A stretch of 64,000 nucleotides of DNA, taken from Phlebiopsis flavidoalba. Taxonomy: Eukaryota > Basidiomycota > Agaricomycetes > Polyporales > Phanerochaetaceae. Shown here one piece after another: positions 52,124-62,529 of the stretch. A program made the position numbers and the translations under genes. The DNA is taken from contig JAOCPU010000028.1 in the NCBI GenBank assembly GCA_035772785.1, positions 62,001 to 126,000 of the forward strand, written 5' to 3'. The notes below the pieces were generated by a model. That model made no database searches, had not been told where the DNA came from, and saw only the letters and a program-made list of their open reading frames with translations. Each line of letters begins with the position of its first letter. Positions within the stretch are counted from its first letter, which is position 1.

Positions 52124-52905
52124 CTAGCGGTTTCTTCTGCCGCCAGGGGGGCCTGAGCGTCGCGCAAAGGTATGGAAGCTGCTAGCGGCGTCTGTCAGAG
52201 GAGAGAGCAGAGCGGAGCACACTCGCCAGGCCCAACTAACCCCCGCCGTTGTGATGCAGCCTCTTTCTTCATTTGCAGCTGTCGTTTCAAGCTCTGCGAA
52301 TGCATCGAGCGCGATGTTCTGCTTCGGTGCGGGATTATTTATCGAGGCAGAGGGGCGAATAGACAGCGGCCATGAGTCCTCAGGTACGTTAAGCCCCGAG
52401 AGAGAAGCTCGCAGGGATTGAACGGTGGTATTTGTATTCGTCCGAGTGCTTCCGCGTATAGGTCCTGGACGCAGATGGCGCATCCAGACATGCCAGCATT
52501 CTGTATGGGAGGGATCAGAAACGTTTGGGGCTGGCGAATTGAAATATACACACCATCCGGCCCTGGTGGCTTAGGCTCTTCCGGTACAACGAACCCCATG
52601 AAAGTGTTTACTTTTGGTCTTGCAAGTCGTACAGGCTTTCCAGGGCTGGTATCATTTTTTTTTTTCCGTTCCTGTCGCCAGCTATTTCGGCTATATCATT
52701 TTGATATGTCCCTTTTTCCCCGAACAGAATTTTCTAGCCTTTGAAACCGAGAGGAAATGTTCTGTCCTCCGCGCTCCGCGCGTCGGATATTTGTGGGAAG
52801 GTGTGGAGGTCGGTATTGCGCTCGAGGAAGCGTGCGATGATGCACTACGCGATGAGCATACTATTGGTGAGAGAAGGGGGGAGTTTCGTCGAGGACTCGT
52901 AGCAT
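52124..52905 (-). CDS. Oxidoreductase-like domain protein, probably mitochondrial
   Basis: Small fungal protein with the Cys-rich 'oxidoreductase-like' N-terminal domain, also found in human OXLD1. The diagnostic stretch reads P-E-E-P-K-P-P-G-P-D (near 52550-52585), then after an intron C-C-M-S-G-C-A-I-C-V-Q-D-L-Y-A-E-A-L (52450-52505), with one base off at the second Cys. The rest, L-N-V-P-E-D-S-W-P-L-S-I-R-P-S-A-S, leads to an Ala/Glu helix (near 52265-52300) and a stop at 52124. The start is uncertain. An ATG at 52905 heads a Ser/Arg-rich, presequence-like stretch, but the frame is open only if the six-C run near 52875 is one base off. It is divergent from CSN5. The biochemical role of the family is not settled. 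Confidence 0.6.
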
Positions 52906-53126
52906 GTAGGTCGTAGAGGTAGTCTATGCATGAGAGTGCAGTGAGGATAGGTGAGACTCATCCACCGGCCGCGGTCGTAAGCGGGGGCTCGCGCGGGAGA
53001 GACTCATAGGAAGGTTCTTCCCACACCCGTTAGCCATCCTCATTACAGCGCGTTCTATCGTCGCGCGCGGACTGGGCGACGCGAAGGCTCTGGAGTGCTT
53101 TTGCATTGCACACTCACCCAGCATCG

Positions 53127-54714
53127 ATGTCGACAAGTACGGGCAAATTCAGGACCTTCTCGCTGGGCAAACGACGTTCGCGAGCTCTCAGCGCAAGACG
53201 AATCTTCAGATTCGATCCCGAAGCTAACAGCCGAGACTAAATAGGGAGCAGCCATGGGCGAAGGAGTGCGTATGCGGAGCCGTATTGGCTTGCGCTATCA
53301 TTGACAAAGGCCCCCTGCGACAGCCCACATTATTTCAAGACATGTAAGATATCTGCCGTAGCTCTGATAAAGATGGTAAGCCTCTATACTGTCCCTCCTA
53401 GCTGTGGCGTTCTTACCATAAGTACACTCTCGTAGGTCATTCCCTGCACGATCGGGTGTACCGCATGAAAATCATGGGGATGATGCAAGGAAAGGTCGTC
53501 GGAACCTCGCTGGTTATTGTGGATTCCTTTTGCCCTACCTGTGCAAGGAACGGAAAACGCGAGTGAACGCGGCGAACGAGGCGAACGAGTACATGGTCCC
53601 AGTACCACGAGAGTAGTGAGAGAGTACGCGACATCATCCTGGCCCATTTACTCTCATTTAATCTTGTTGAATCTATAGGTGCTGAGGCTTGAGAATGCGG
53701 TAGGATGGTATCACTCGCATCCAGGATACGGATGCTGGCTATCTGGTATCGACGTGAACACCCAGATGACTAACCAGAAGTTCCAAGATCCATTCGTCGC
53801 CGTTGTGGTAAGACAATTCATCATTATACCACTCTATTATATATTAATCTTTGTATAGATTGACCCCAACCGCACCATTTCGGCAGGCAAGGTCGACATT
53901 GGTGCCTTCCGTACATACCCAGAGAACTATACGCCACCAGATGCCGTGGCGTTCAGAATATCAGTCCATTCCTCTTCACAAGATTGAAGATTTCGGCGTG
54001 CATGCCAATCAATATTACCCTCTTGAAGTACAAATCTTCAAATCCGCGTTGGACAACGAGCTACTTGGCTTGCTATGGAATAAGTACTGGGTCAACACAC
54101 TTAGTCAAAGTCCACTAATTTCGGTGAGTACAATAGCTATGTTGTAACTATATACTTTGTTTTGATTAAATTGGCTTCCACAGAACCGGGCATATGCTGT
54201 GTCCCAGCTGGCAGACCTACACCAGAAGCTGGCGAAGGCGGCGCAGACAGTGCCGAACACCCATGCGCCAGCTCCGGTATCGAAAGAGGATAAGGTAGCC
54301 CAACAAGGTTCGCATAATCAAGCCTATCGTCACTGCACACTAAACGAGACGGCGGGTATAGAATAACGGATAAGAAGACTGAGGAAACTCAGCTAGTGAA
54401 GAGCGTCAAGGACAGGTACGCCTCGTTTATCCAAGGCGCTGAAGCACCCTCTAACATCCGTTGCAGCAACAAGATTGCCATTGAAGCACAGCACGGACTC
54501 ATTGCACAAGTTTTTGAAGGATGTGATCTTCTCAATGCGTCCCGGAGCATCGTCCGATGTTGCCCTCGGTCAGACAGCTGAGGTGGTGGACACCGTGATG
54601 TCAAACCAGTTAGGACATGTCACCGCCGATTGTCTTGTCTTTCCTTCACCGTCTCTCCTGATGTACACTCCTGTCGTGCACGTCTTGTTCATTATTGTCA
54701 ATCTGTATTCATAG
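53127..54714 (+). CDS. CSN5: COP9 signalosome subunit 5 (JAMM deneddylase)
   Basis: Zinc metalloprotease subunit that removes NEDD8/Rub1 from cullins in the COP9 signalosome. The start at 53127 gives [13 protein letters not shown], then a one-base break and [28 protein letters not shown] (53328-53376) precedes an intron. The JAMM motif is [17 protein letters not shown] (53703-53753). [18 protein letters not shown] (53797-53900, across an intron) and [11 protein letters not shown] (54015-54048) are CSN5-specific and exclude Rpn11. The C-terminus holds [13 protein letters not shown] and [14 protein letters not shown]. The last exon stays open to 54714, but the true end could be earlier at an unseen intron. 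Frame breaks in this conserved gene are probably indels. Confidence 0.9.
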
Positions 54715-55110
54715 TATCCATCCCAACCAGAGTTGGAGTTTTCCGGACAAGACGTTGTGTGAACGAACAGCCCCGAGCTTGTCTGAATTGGGCGCTCTAC
54801 ATCCCTTGATATCCTCCGCCATGCATGGGCCACCTCGACATTTGCCCCCAAGTAGCCTAGTTGGGACCACCCTGTTTCATCCGCCCCAGCCTGCACGTTC
54901 CAGCACAGGATCTCCTGAAGTGCGGGCTTACGGACTCCGCTCCTAATAACGCCCCGGGCAATCCCTAACACGGATACCCCTGGCGGTCCAGGGATAGCGA
55001 GCGCGCCCAGTCATTCAAGTACTCCGGGCAATATCTTGACCTCCTGTTTCACACTACCATCTTCACGCTGCGACTAGCTCTGTCGGTCCCAGGACAACAC
55101 TCTGCCCGCC

Positions 55111-56422
55111 ATGCAACTTCGTAGTGGCCTTACGGCCGTCGCTGCTGCAGCCGCCAGCCTCTCAGCCCTCCCCAGTCGCCGTAGCGTGGGGTGCCGCAGG
55201 GCACGAAATCGTCGCCACTATCGCAACAGATATACCTGCACCCCCACGGCGCTCGCCAACGTATGCGAAATCCTCTATCCTGGCTCCTCATCGTCGGGCG
55301 AGTGGCCGCCCTGCCACATCTCGCGGGTCGCGACATGGGCCGACAAGGTCCGCCGCCAGCCGCAGTACCGCTACACCGCGTCGATGCACTACGTCGGCGC
55401 TCTCGATGACCATCCCAGTGAAAGTTGCCGCATTTCCGGGAGAGAGAGGGTGGGCAGGAAAGAGAGACGTCAATGTCCTCGGAGCTGTGAGGAACATGAC
55501 GAACGTCCCTGGTTGGATACACGGATGGATATTTTGACGCAAGTACGGCAGAGGAGGCGACCAAGTTCTTGATCCATTATCTTGGGGATATGCATATGCC
55601 GCTGCATCTCACTGGGCGCGAGAGGGGCGGAAATGGTGCACGAGTGACCTTTGACGGACGTGTGACCAGTACGTGCTTTATTCCCTGCATCCTGAGGATT
55701 ATATTGAAACTGTTGAAAGACCTGCACTCGCTGTGGGATGGTTTGTTGATTGCACAGGCACTTCGTTCCATCCCGTACAACTACACCCAACGCTTCCCCG
55801 CATGGCTCGACGTCAATCGATGTCGAGACCCCACCTGACCAGGGGAATACGATCTACGACCCATACGTGCGTCGAGTTCTCTGGGAAGGCCTGGGTATCG
55901 GCGCGACTCCTGGACGCTTTGAACCCCTGGTGCAGGATTGGCTGTCTTGTCCCAGCAAAGAAGTGCCAGAGACCTCCTTGTGGACCTCGCTCCAACCAAC
56001 GACTCTCGGAATGCGTCGCGTTGCCGATGAGGAGCGTTGGGACGACGCCCCGTTCTTTGCCCATTTGCATGGGCGAAAGACCTTCACGAACTCAACTGCG
56101 CGTTCCCCGTCTGGCCGGCCGAGCTCGACCAACCGCCATACAACGAAACTCGTGCGAAGCTGAGCAACGACGTCGACGACCATGTCCACGAGGAAGAGCT
56201 CTTCAAGGACTTCTTGGCTCGTCCACCGGGCGAGGCCCCATCCAGACTTGCTTGAGCTCGACACCCCAGAATATGCGGGAAGAATCCGCAGCGAGTGGAT
56301 GGTCGAACGGCTCATGGCGATGGCGGGAGTCAGACTTGCTGGGTCTCTTGAACGGGCTCTTCATGGACGCTGAAGAGGTCACAAGATGGCTGCATCACGC
56401 TTCCCGTCGTGTTTCAGTGTGA
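55111..56422 (+). CDS. Secreted S1/P1-type nuclease
   Basis: Extracellular zinc-dependent endonuclease that degrades single-stranded DNA and RNA (EC 3.1.30.1). The start at 55111 gives an Ala-rich signal peptide (M-Q-L-R-S-G-L-T-A-V-A-A-A-A-A-S-L-S-A-L) with cleavage expected before W-G-A-A-G-H-E-I-V-A (55186-55215). The mature N-terminal Trp and the following His are zinc ligands in the family. Further motifs are A-T-W-A-D-K-V-R (55330-55353), H-Y-V (55387-55396), the D/H-rich I-H-Y-L-G-D-M-H-M-P-L-H (55573-55608), G-G-N-G-A-R-V-T-F-D-G (55626-55660) and S-L-W-D-G (55729-55743). The C-terminus reads M-A-G-V-R-L-A-G-L-L-N-G-L near 56320-56365, after one frame break, and the stop is TGA 56420-56422. 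Introns and several indels interrupt it. It is convergent with the large toxin-like gene, about 470 bp away. Confidence 0.88.
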
Positions 56423-56891
56423 GTTCGCTTGCTTTGGCATCTCGACGACTTGTTATAGTATGCTCATGGACATCCCGGCCCATTGTTATTCCGAAATCGT
56501 CTCGTGTAGTGATATGTATGATTAAGGCTACAATGGACAGTTTCTGGATGTAATTATGGTTTACGATTTGTATATAAATCCTGTACGCTCATTAATGTTC
56601 GTGCGTCCAACTCATATTGCCGTAAAAAACGCGGCGCGGGCGACGCGGGGAAGACGAATTGGGGGCCTGTGAACTTCGACTGTGAGAGAACGAATCGATT
56701 TGCATTGTGCGTACGCTAAGTACCAGGGGGGCACAGCACAACTATACTGCGAAGGCATGTCCTCATCATACCCCTACTTCCTCAGAATCACGTAGCAGTA
56801 TGGACCATGATTTGTAACTCGATGCTCGGAAATTGATGAGAGATATTCACGGAACAAACAATTCTATAACTCACAATACATGTAAATCTCT

Positions 56892-59800
56892 TCATGCGTG
56901 CCCGGCTATGTCGCTCAACGGGATATCTGGGAGAATAATGATCGAGTTGTTGCGCGTCTTGCAGCTGCCCTCTGGGGGGGGGGGGGGGGGCGTTCTGGAT
57001 CGCCCGCAAGACTGAATTCGAAGTTGATCCTGCCAAACATGTGATCGTGACTTGTGCGTAAGATGGGTCTTCTTCATAGGCCTTGCGAAAACGGTGATCG
57101 TGTGTCCGGTTCGGGATATCCACAATGGAGAGGTCGCCCCCCACCCCCTTTGCCGAACCTTCTTCGCTAATAAGATACGGCAAGGCTGCACGTCACCGCC
57201 GTCGCAAATATCGCTGGCGTGCCACCCCGATCCTGCCATGGCCCAACGCCATTGAACGAAATTCTCGCGGTAGTGAGGCCCAGCTTCCCCTCTGAGACGA
57301 CTTTGCAGACGGAGCTCTTGCGATCCTATCCCCCCTTGGTTTCTCGACTAGCCAGGACTCGCCAAATACAGCATATTGAACGCTTGCGAGAGGGTAGAAT
57401 GGACCGGCCCCAGACGAGCATTCGGCCGCCGATACCAATAGACAAAGAGCTCGTCGAAGCGCACGACACCGCGCTCGCAGGAGCCTGTGCTTCCTGGGGT
57501 CCGTCAGGAGCAAACACCCCAAACTTCACCACGAGCAGCAAGAGTAAAAACATAGCCCAATGATGCGATCCGGACCGAGGTCGACGCCGAGCCAGCGGGG
57601 TTTTGTCCTGCCACGAAAAACGCTTCCTTCGTCGCAAGCAGCTTGTACCGCCAGAGGACAACGATACCATGCCGGCGCAAGCTCGAGCATGACGACAATG
57701 ACTCTCCAAGCCGTGTTGCCATTGCTTTTGCCAGCTGAGCGAGGTTCTGCTCCATGGTTGAGAAATGATCTCTCTGCCAATTGCGCATACAGCCTACTCC
57801 GTTAGAGAGTGATGTCCTTCTTGTCTTTGATGATCAAGACGACGCCGTCAATAGTCGTGTACTGTAGTCCGTTGCTAGCCATCACGACCGACTTGAAAGG
57901 ATGCTCGTTGAGGATTGGCCTCTGCGTCAGGACGGTTCATGCCCGTCATGGTCACTTGGGGTCGGGCAGGCGAACGTTTTGTTCGAGTAGGGTCCGCTTT
58001 CCAACAGGGGCTGGGGTGAAAAGGCGACCCTGGTTCTTCTTTTCCATCACAAACAACCCAAGCTTCACGGCCATCCTTGGAAATGCCGTGCAACGCCAGT
58101 CTGTTTGCCGTAAAAACTGTATATGAGAGCCCATGACGAGTTTGCCGTTTGTAGAGCCAGGTAGGGACGAGGACTGACGTTTGGGGGGGACCGGGTCAAA
58201 CTGTCGTATCGTGGACACCGAGAATTGTTTACCGCGTTTGCACCCTGGCGTTCAACAAACGCCTTTAACGTGGTCCACCAGGGTGTCGGCGTAGATGATG
58301 GGCGGCGAAGAGTTTGAACCACATCGCGTTTTACAGCCTCGAGGAAGAGGGTCCCTTCCTGGGTTAAGCGGAGTATGTAGCCGCCTTGGTAACGACAAGT
58401 ATTACGCCATTAAACGCAGAGGACGTTCGACAGCTTGCCAAAGTCTCCGGGACGGTCACCACCTTTGGATCGCCAGTGTACAACGCGGCACCTCGCCGAA
58501 GAGAGATCTTTTGGTCTGATAGGGAGTAGAAGCAGCACATCGTCTCTCCTCCAGATGGTACTGTGCCGGCGAGAACAACATCTGGGGGAGGATTTGGCGG
58601 AGACTTGATGATGGTGCGATCAGGAAGGTGAATCCAATACCGATATGCGGACTCGTTTGGTATTTGGCCGAATACGGAGATCACTCCTTGGCTGAACTCG
58701 ATCGTGGCCTTGATGCTCTTTCCAGGTAAGGAGCTCGTGAGAGAAGGTGGTGCGTTGGCATTGTCAATGTAGTCCTGGAGAAGATCGTCCAGCGAGCCAT
58801 CCCATTTCGCCATATTACTGAGACTGCATCAAACACCCCGGGGGCCGCCGGCGATGCTGACAAGTCTCATGCTGTCGGCTTCGAGAACATATTCCTAGCT
58901 CTCCATAATTGTCTTCGCCCAGTTTATAACGGAAAGCGGCGTGGGTGTAATCGCCTAGACCGCAGTTAAGCAAGAAAAATGGTATCGAACTGGTATTGGG
59001 GACTAACCTTCCTGCCCCACGCGCACGAAGTGATCTATCAGTGGACGGATAGTATCCGTCGTATTTCGCCAAACAAGTTCCGGAAGCGGGATCGACCCGC
59101 CATATTGCGCCCCGCTGCGAGGTTGTAGAAATAAACGTCGCCTTTCGTGGTGTACCCAACGAGCTCCGCGTCCTTGGTCAGATCCAAAGGAGCGCCAGAA
59201 GTGTAGAGGAGACGTTTCTTCGTGACGTCGTAAGTAGAATGCGCGGCCGACAGCTTCGCTGGAGGGTGTTGTGTAGTTCTCGACGACGACAAAAGATCCA
59301 TGAAAGCTGATGCTTAGCGCTGAGATCGTCCAGATGTGCAAGGAGATCCTTGCTTCCACCTGGTACTTGGAAGCGTCCTCCTCGGCTGGTTCTGCGGTAC
59401 TGTGCTCAAAGTCGACTCGCAAGAGCTCCGAATTGTCTCCTATGACTAGAACTGCGGAGAAGTTACGGTCCTGGATGGTAATCTGGACCTCCTCCCAACC
59501 GTGACCGAATCTCCTTTGACGGTGATCTGGTGTGTGGCTCTTTAGATCTCGGGTGTCAAGGACCCAACGTGTGTTCGGCTGGAAGACGAGAGAGTGAGAA
59601 GCTGACTCCGTGGGCTCGAGACCGATCACGTATTCGGCGTCGGCGCCAGCCCCCTCCAACGCGTAGTGCATGTAGTTGAGCATGGTATCGAGGAAACTTG
59701 GGTGGTCTGGATAAGTGACTACGGCCGGCTATCCAATTTTACTGTAACGTTTTGTGGCAAACGTAGTCTAGCGAGATTTGATGGATGATGTACTCGCTGG

Positions 59801-61296
59801 GGAAGATGTAGAAGTCGTAATCAAATCTTCCGTCATTCTCAAGCCTTCGAAGGGACGTCAAAGCCGTAATCCTTCCGTGCCGTAGCGAAGGGGAGGATCT
59901 GCCATTCGTAGCGAATGTAAGATTTAGGAGTGCATGGTAATATGAGAGGCGACGTAGTCGGTAGTGTTTGGGAAGTTCTCCGCTCGCCGGAGCCCCAATA
60001 CCCTCTCGGAACGTTGATGGCCTGCTTCTTGTCTACCACCATCTTCGGAAAGTCTCCAATCCAGAAGAAGTAGTTCTCTCGACCAGAACCTGTCGAGCCA
60101 TGATGAGTGCGGTAAATGTATTGGCTATCGAACTCGACGTGGCCGTCCGCACGAATTTCCTTGATAACGGCTCCGACAAGAGGCTTGAGAACCTTCTTGT
60201 CTTTGACTGTGACATATTCGTAGCCCCCGACCCTGTAGGCATGCTCGGCGTCTCCAAAGTATTTGCCAACTGCTTCGGCTCGCGCAGCGACCTCTCCAAA
60301 AGCCTCAGCAAGGGCGGCAAATCCAATGCCGAGACCAGCGAGAAGTACGCCAGCACCGCCGAGAACAGCAGCTACGCTCGAAGCTCCGAGAAGTCCGGCA
60401 CCAGCGCTGCCTGCGGCAGCGAGAAAGCTAGCCGAGTCGAAGGCCAGCTGTGTTCCGTAGACCGCCTTCTGAATCTCGTTCTCGGCTTGGCTGAGCTCGT
60501 AGGCGTCGAAGACGACATTAGCGGGCGCCGAGGACTACTCCCACGGCCTCAGAGGTACGGCCGAGTGCCTGGGAGATAGTCGTAAGAGTTGATTGGGCTG
60601 CACCTTCGCTCCTGATGAGTGTCCGGACAAGCTCCAGGACCTTGAGCGCGTCACCCAGGGCTTGATTCCCCAGTTGCGACAGCGTCAGCCAGCTCTGTAT
60701 GCGCAAAGCCGTAGCGAGACTGGAGTTCGCGATGCCTTTTCCAGGGTCATCTCCTTTGCTGCTGAAGTGGTCGATGAGCCGCTGTACGATGAACATCGCG
60801 TTGATACCGTCGATAGCGTCTCCCGAAGCTTCGTCGACCTTCCGAGTAAACGTGCCGCCCTCACAAAATCGTATGCCTTCTTGAGTGCGGCGAGTTGTAC
60901 GTCGAGGTATCCCTTGAACTCGTCAAGGTCTGGTCCCTGAAGCGTAATCCATTGTTCCTGGGTAGGATCATCAATGTTGACGAACTGGACGCGTTGTTGC
61001 CCCGGAAAGCCTTCGAGGGTAGCCAAAATGGGCATCCAACGATCTCCGAGAGACCCTGGTATTGTCGAAGCTGGCTGACTGCAACCGCCCAGACCTCAGC
61101 AAGCCGGAAGGATTTCAAACAGTTCGGCCCCTCGAACCGAGTGCACCATTGCCAGTGAACCGTGATGGATCAAGGTCACTAGGGAGCCGTCAGCTCAGTC
61201 TGGGGTATCGAGTGCTCTGGAAACATACTTTGTAGGCATTGCACAGTGAGATAGGATAGCGGCCAGAATCGCTGAGGGGAGCCTAAGCTGTCGCAT
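56892..61296 (-). CDS. Large protein resembling Mcf / TcdA-TcdB pore-forming region (putative toxin-like)
   Basis: About 4.4 kb. The likely start at 61296 begins with a short hydrophobic, signal-like stretch. A mostly helical region follows (60540-61150). A strongly hydrophobic Ala/Gly/Leu-rich segment of about 50 residues lies at 60270-60440. After it come motifs I associate with the TcdA/TcdB pore-forming family of bacterial toxins, such as H-H-G-S-T-G-S-G (60082-60105) with N-Y-F-F-W just after, and F-D-Y-D-F-Y-I-F-P-S-E-Y near 59795-59835. The downstream part (57000-59700) is beta-rich with aromatic repeats. Relatives known to me are Photorhabdus Mcf and mcf-like genes reported in some ascomycetes. 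The reading frame is broken repeatedly, and a run of 17 G lies near the 3' end. Whether the gene is intact, expressed or toxic cannot be told. The 3' end is approximate. Confidence 0.55.
56974..56990. repeat. Poly-G tract
   Basis: Seventeen G in a row near the 3' end of the toxin-like gene; on the coding strand this is poly-C, read as Pro codons. The length is uncertain, so the frame downstream of it, and therefore the stop codon, cannot be fixed. Confidence 0.9.
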
Positions 61297-62529
61297 GAGC
61301 TCTAGTGTACATCAACCCAGCTTCGATCGTGTGCTTACGAGAGGAACGAAGTATATGCTTGAAGAAGCGAAGGTTATAGGCTGCTGATAAACGTCTAGTT
61401 GCGAGGGAGTAATGAGTTTTAGGATATCGGGTTAACACGCTTCACTCACTGCTAGGGAAGCGACGTCGTTGGGGAACACTACACCCCGCGAAAGCGATAT
61501 TTATATACGCCAGAGCCAGAGCTTGGATATAATATTACACGTGTATTCGCAGTGTCAAGCGATATCCACCACTGTGGGGGCAGCCTCCGGTATATAGCTC
61601 TGTGACGATGCCTTCGCAGTTCACTCGAATCCGAAGTAGGGGATGAGGAAACGCATATCATCAGTCACGATGCGAGCTAGAATTCCAAATGTCAGAAGAA
61701 TAAAATAGACGAGGCGAATTTGTATTTACTGTTTGGAAACTGGCTGGCAGACGCAGTGGATGGGTCCACGTTGCGCTAACCGTTCGCTATACAACAAGGA
61801 GAGGGCGGATGATGATTGTCGTCATTCATGTGGAGAAGAATGCATGTTCCAAGGGTCTGTGCGAGCCAAAACTGACGTTATGCATTGAGGATCCATTTAG
61901 TGTAGACAGTAGGTGGGATACACACGTAGCATCATCGAGATTTATACTCAGCGAAGCAGGGAAGCTTGGGGCTCGCATAGTACCGACGGGTTCCCCTTTG
62001 TGATAAGCTGGGTATGTTCGCAAATAGCCGCAACGGGAGACAGTCGTCACGTGAGTAGAGGGGAGTAAAAGACGCGTCGCGCATGAGGTGGACGAGGGTG
62101 GACCATCGTACGTCCCATTGGTCATCCCGACAGAGCCCGACAGTCGCCGAGGATTGCCATCAATTTCTCACGCCACGTTTGGGCCTCAGCGTCGAGCTCG
62201 AGTTTGCTACAATATGCATCGCGATTAAAAGGTTTACTCCCACTTATACTTGCTTTGGCAAAGCAGCGGGAAGAAGATTGATAAAATAAATTTAATTTGG
62301 TATTATACTGACAGCGGTCAGCGTGAGTACAATAAAACCGAGCTTTGATCGAACTTGTTATACAGTAGAAATACAAATGTCAAAGGAGAATATCATGAGT
62401 CATAAGGGGTTCGCATATATGCATGTGGAGGCATGTGAAAGTCGTTTGCGGCATAGTCTCATAATGTGCCATGACAGCATGTAATCAAAATTAGTGTTAT
62501 AACTTCACGCGCGGCCCAGCTGACACTGT
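61297..62529. other. Intergenic, no supported gene
   Basis: About 1.2 kb upstream of the toxin-like gene and downstream of the RING gene. Frames at 61809-62003 (+), 61826-62125 (-) and 62122-62376 (-) show no conserved motif. AT-rich stretches near 62280-62400 look like 3' flanking DNA. Confidence 0.45.

Noticed and set aside
53127..54714. Rpn11 proteasome lid subunit
   Set aside because: The JAMM motif is shared, but [12 protein letters not shown] and the [11 protein letters not shown] region are CSN5-type.
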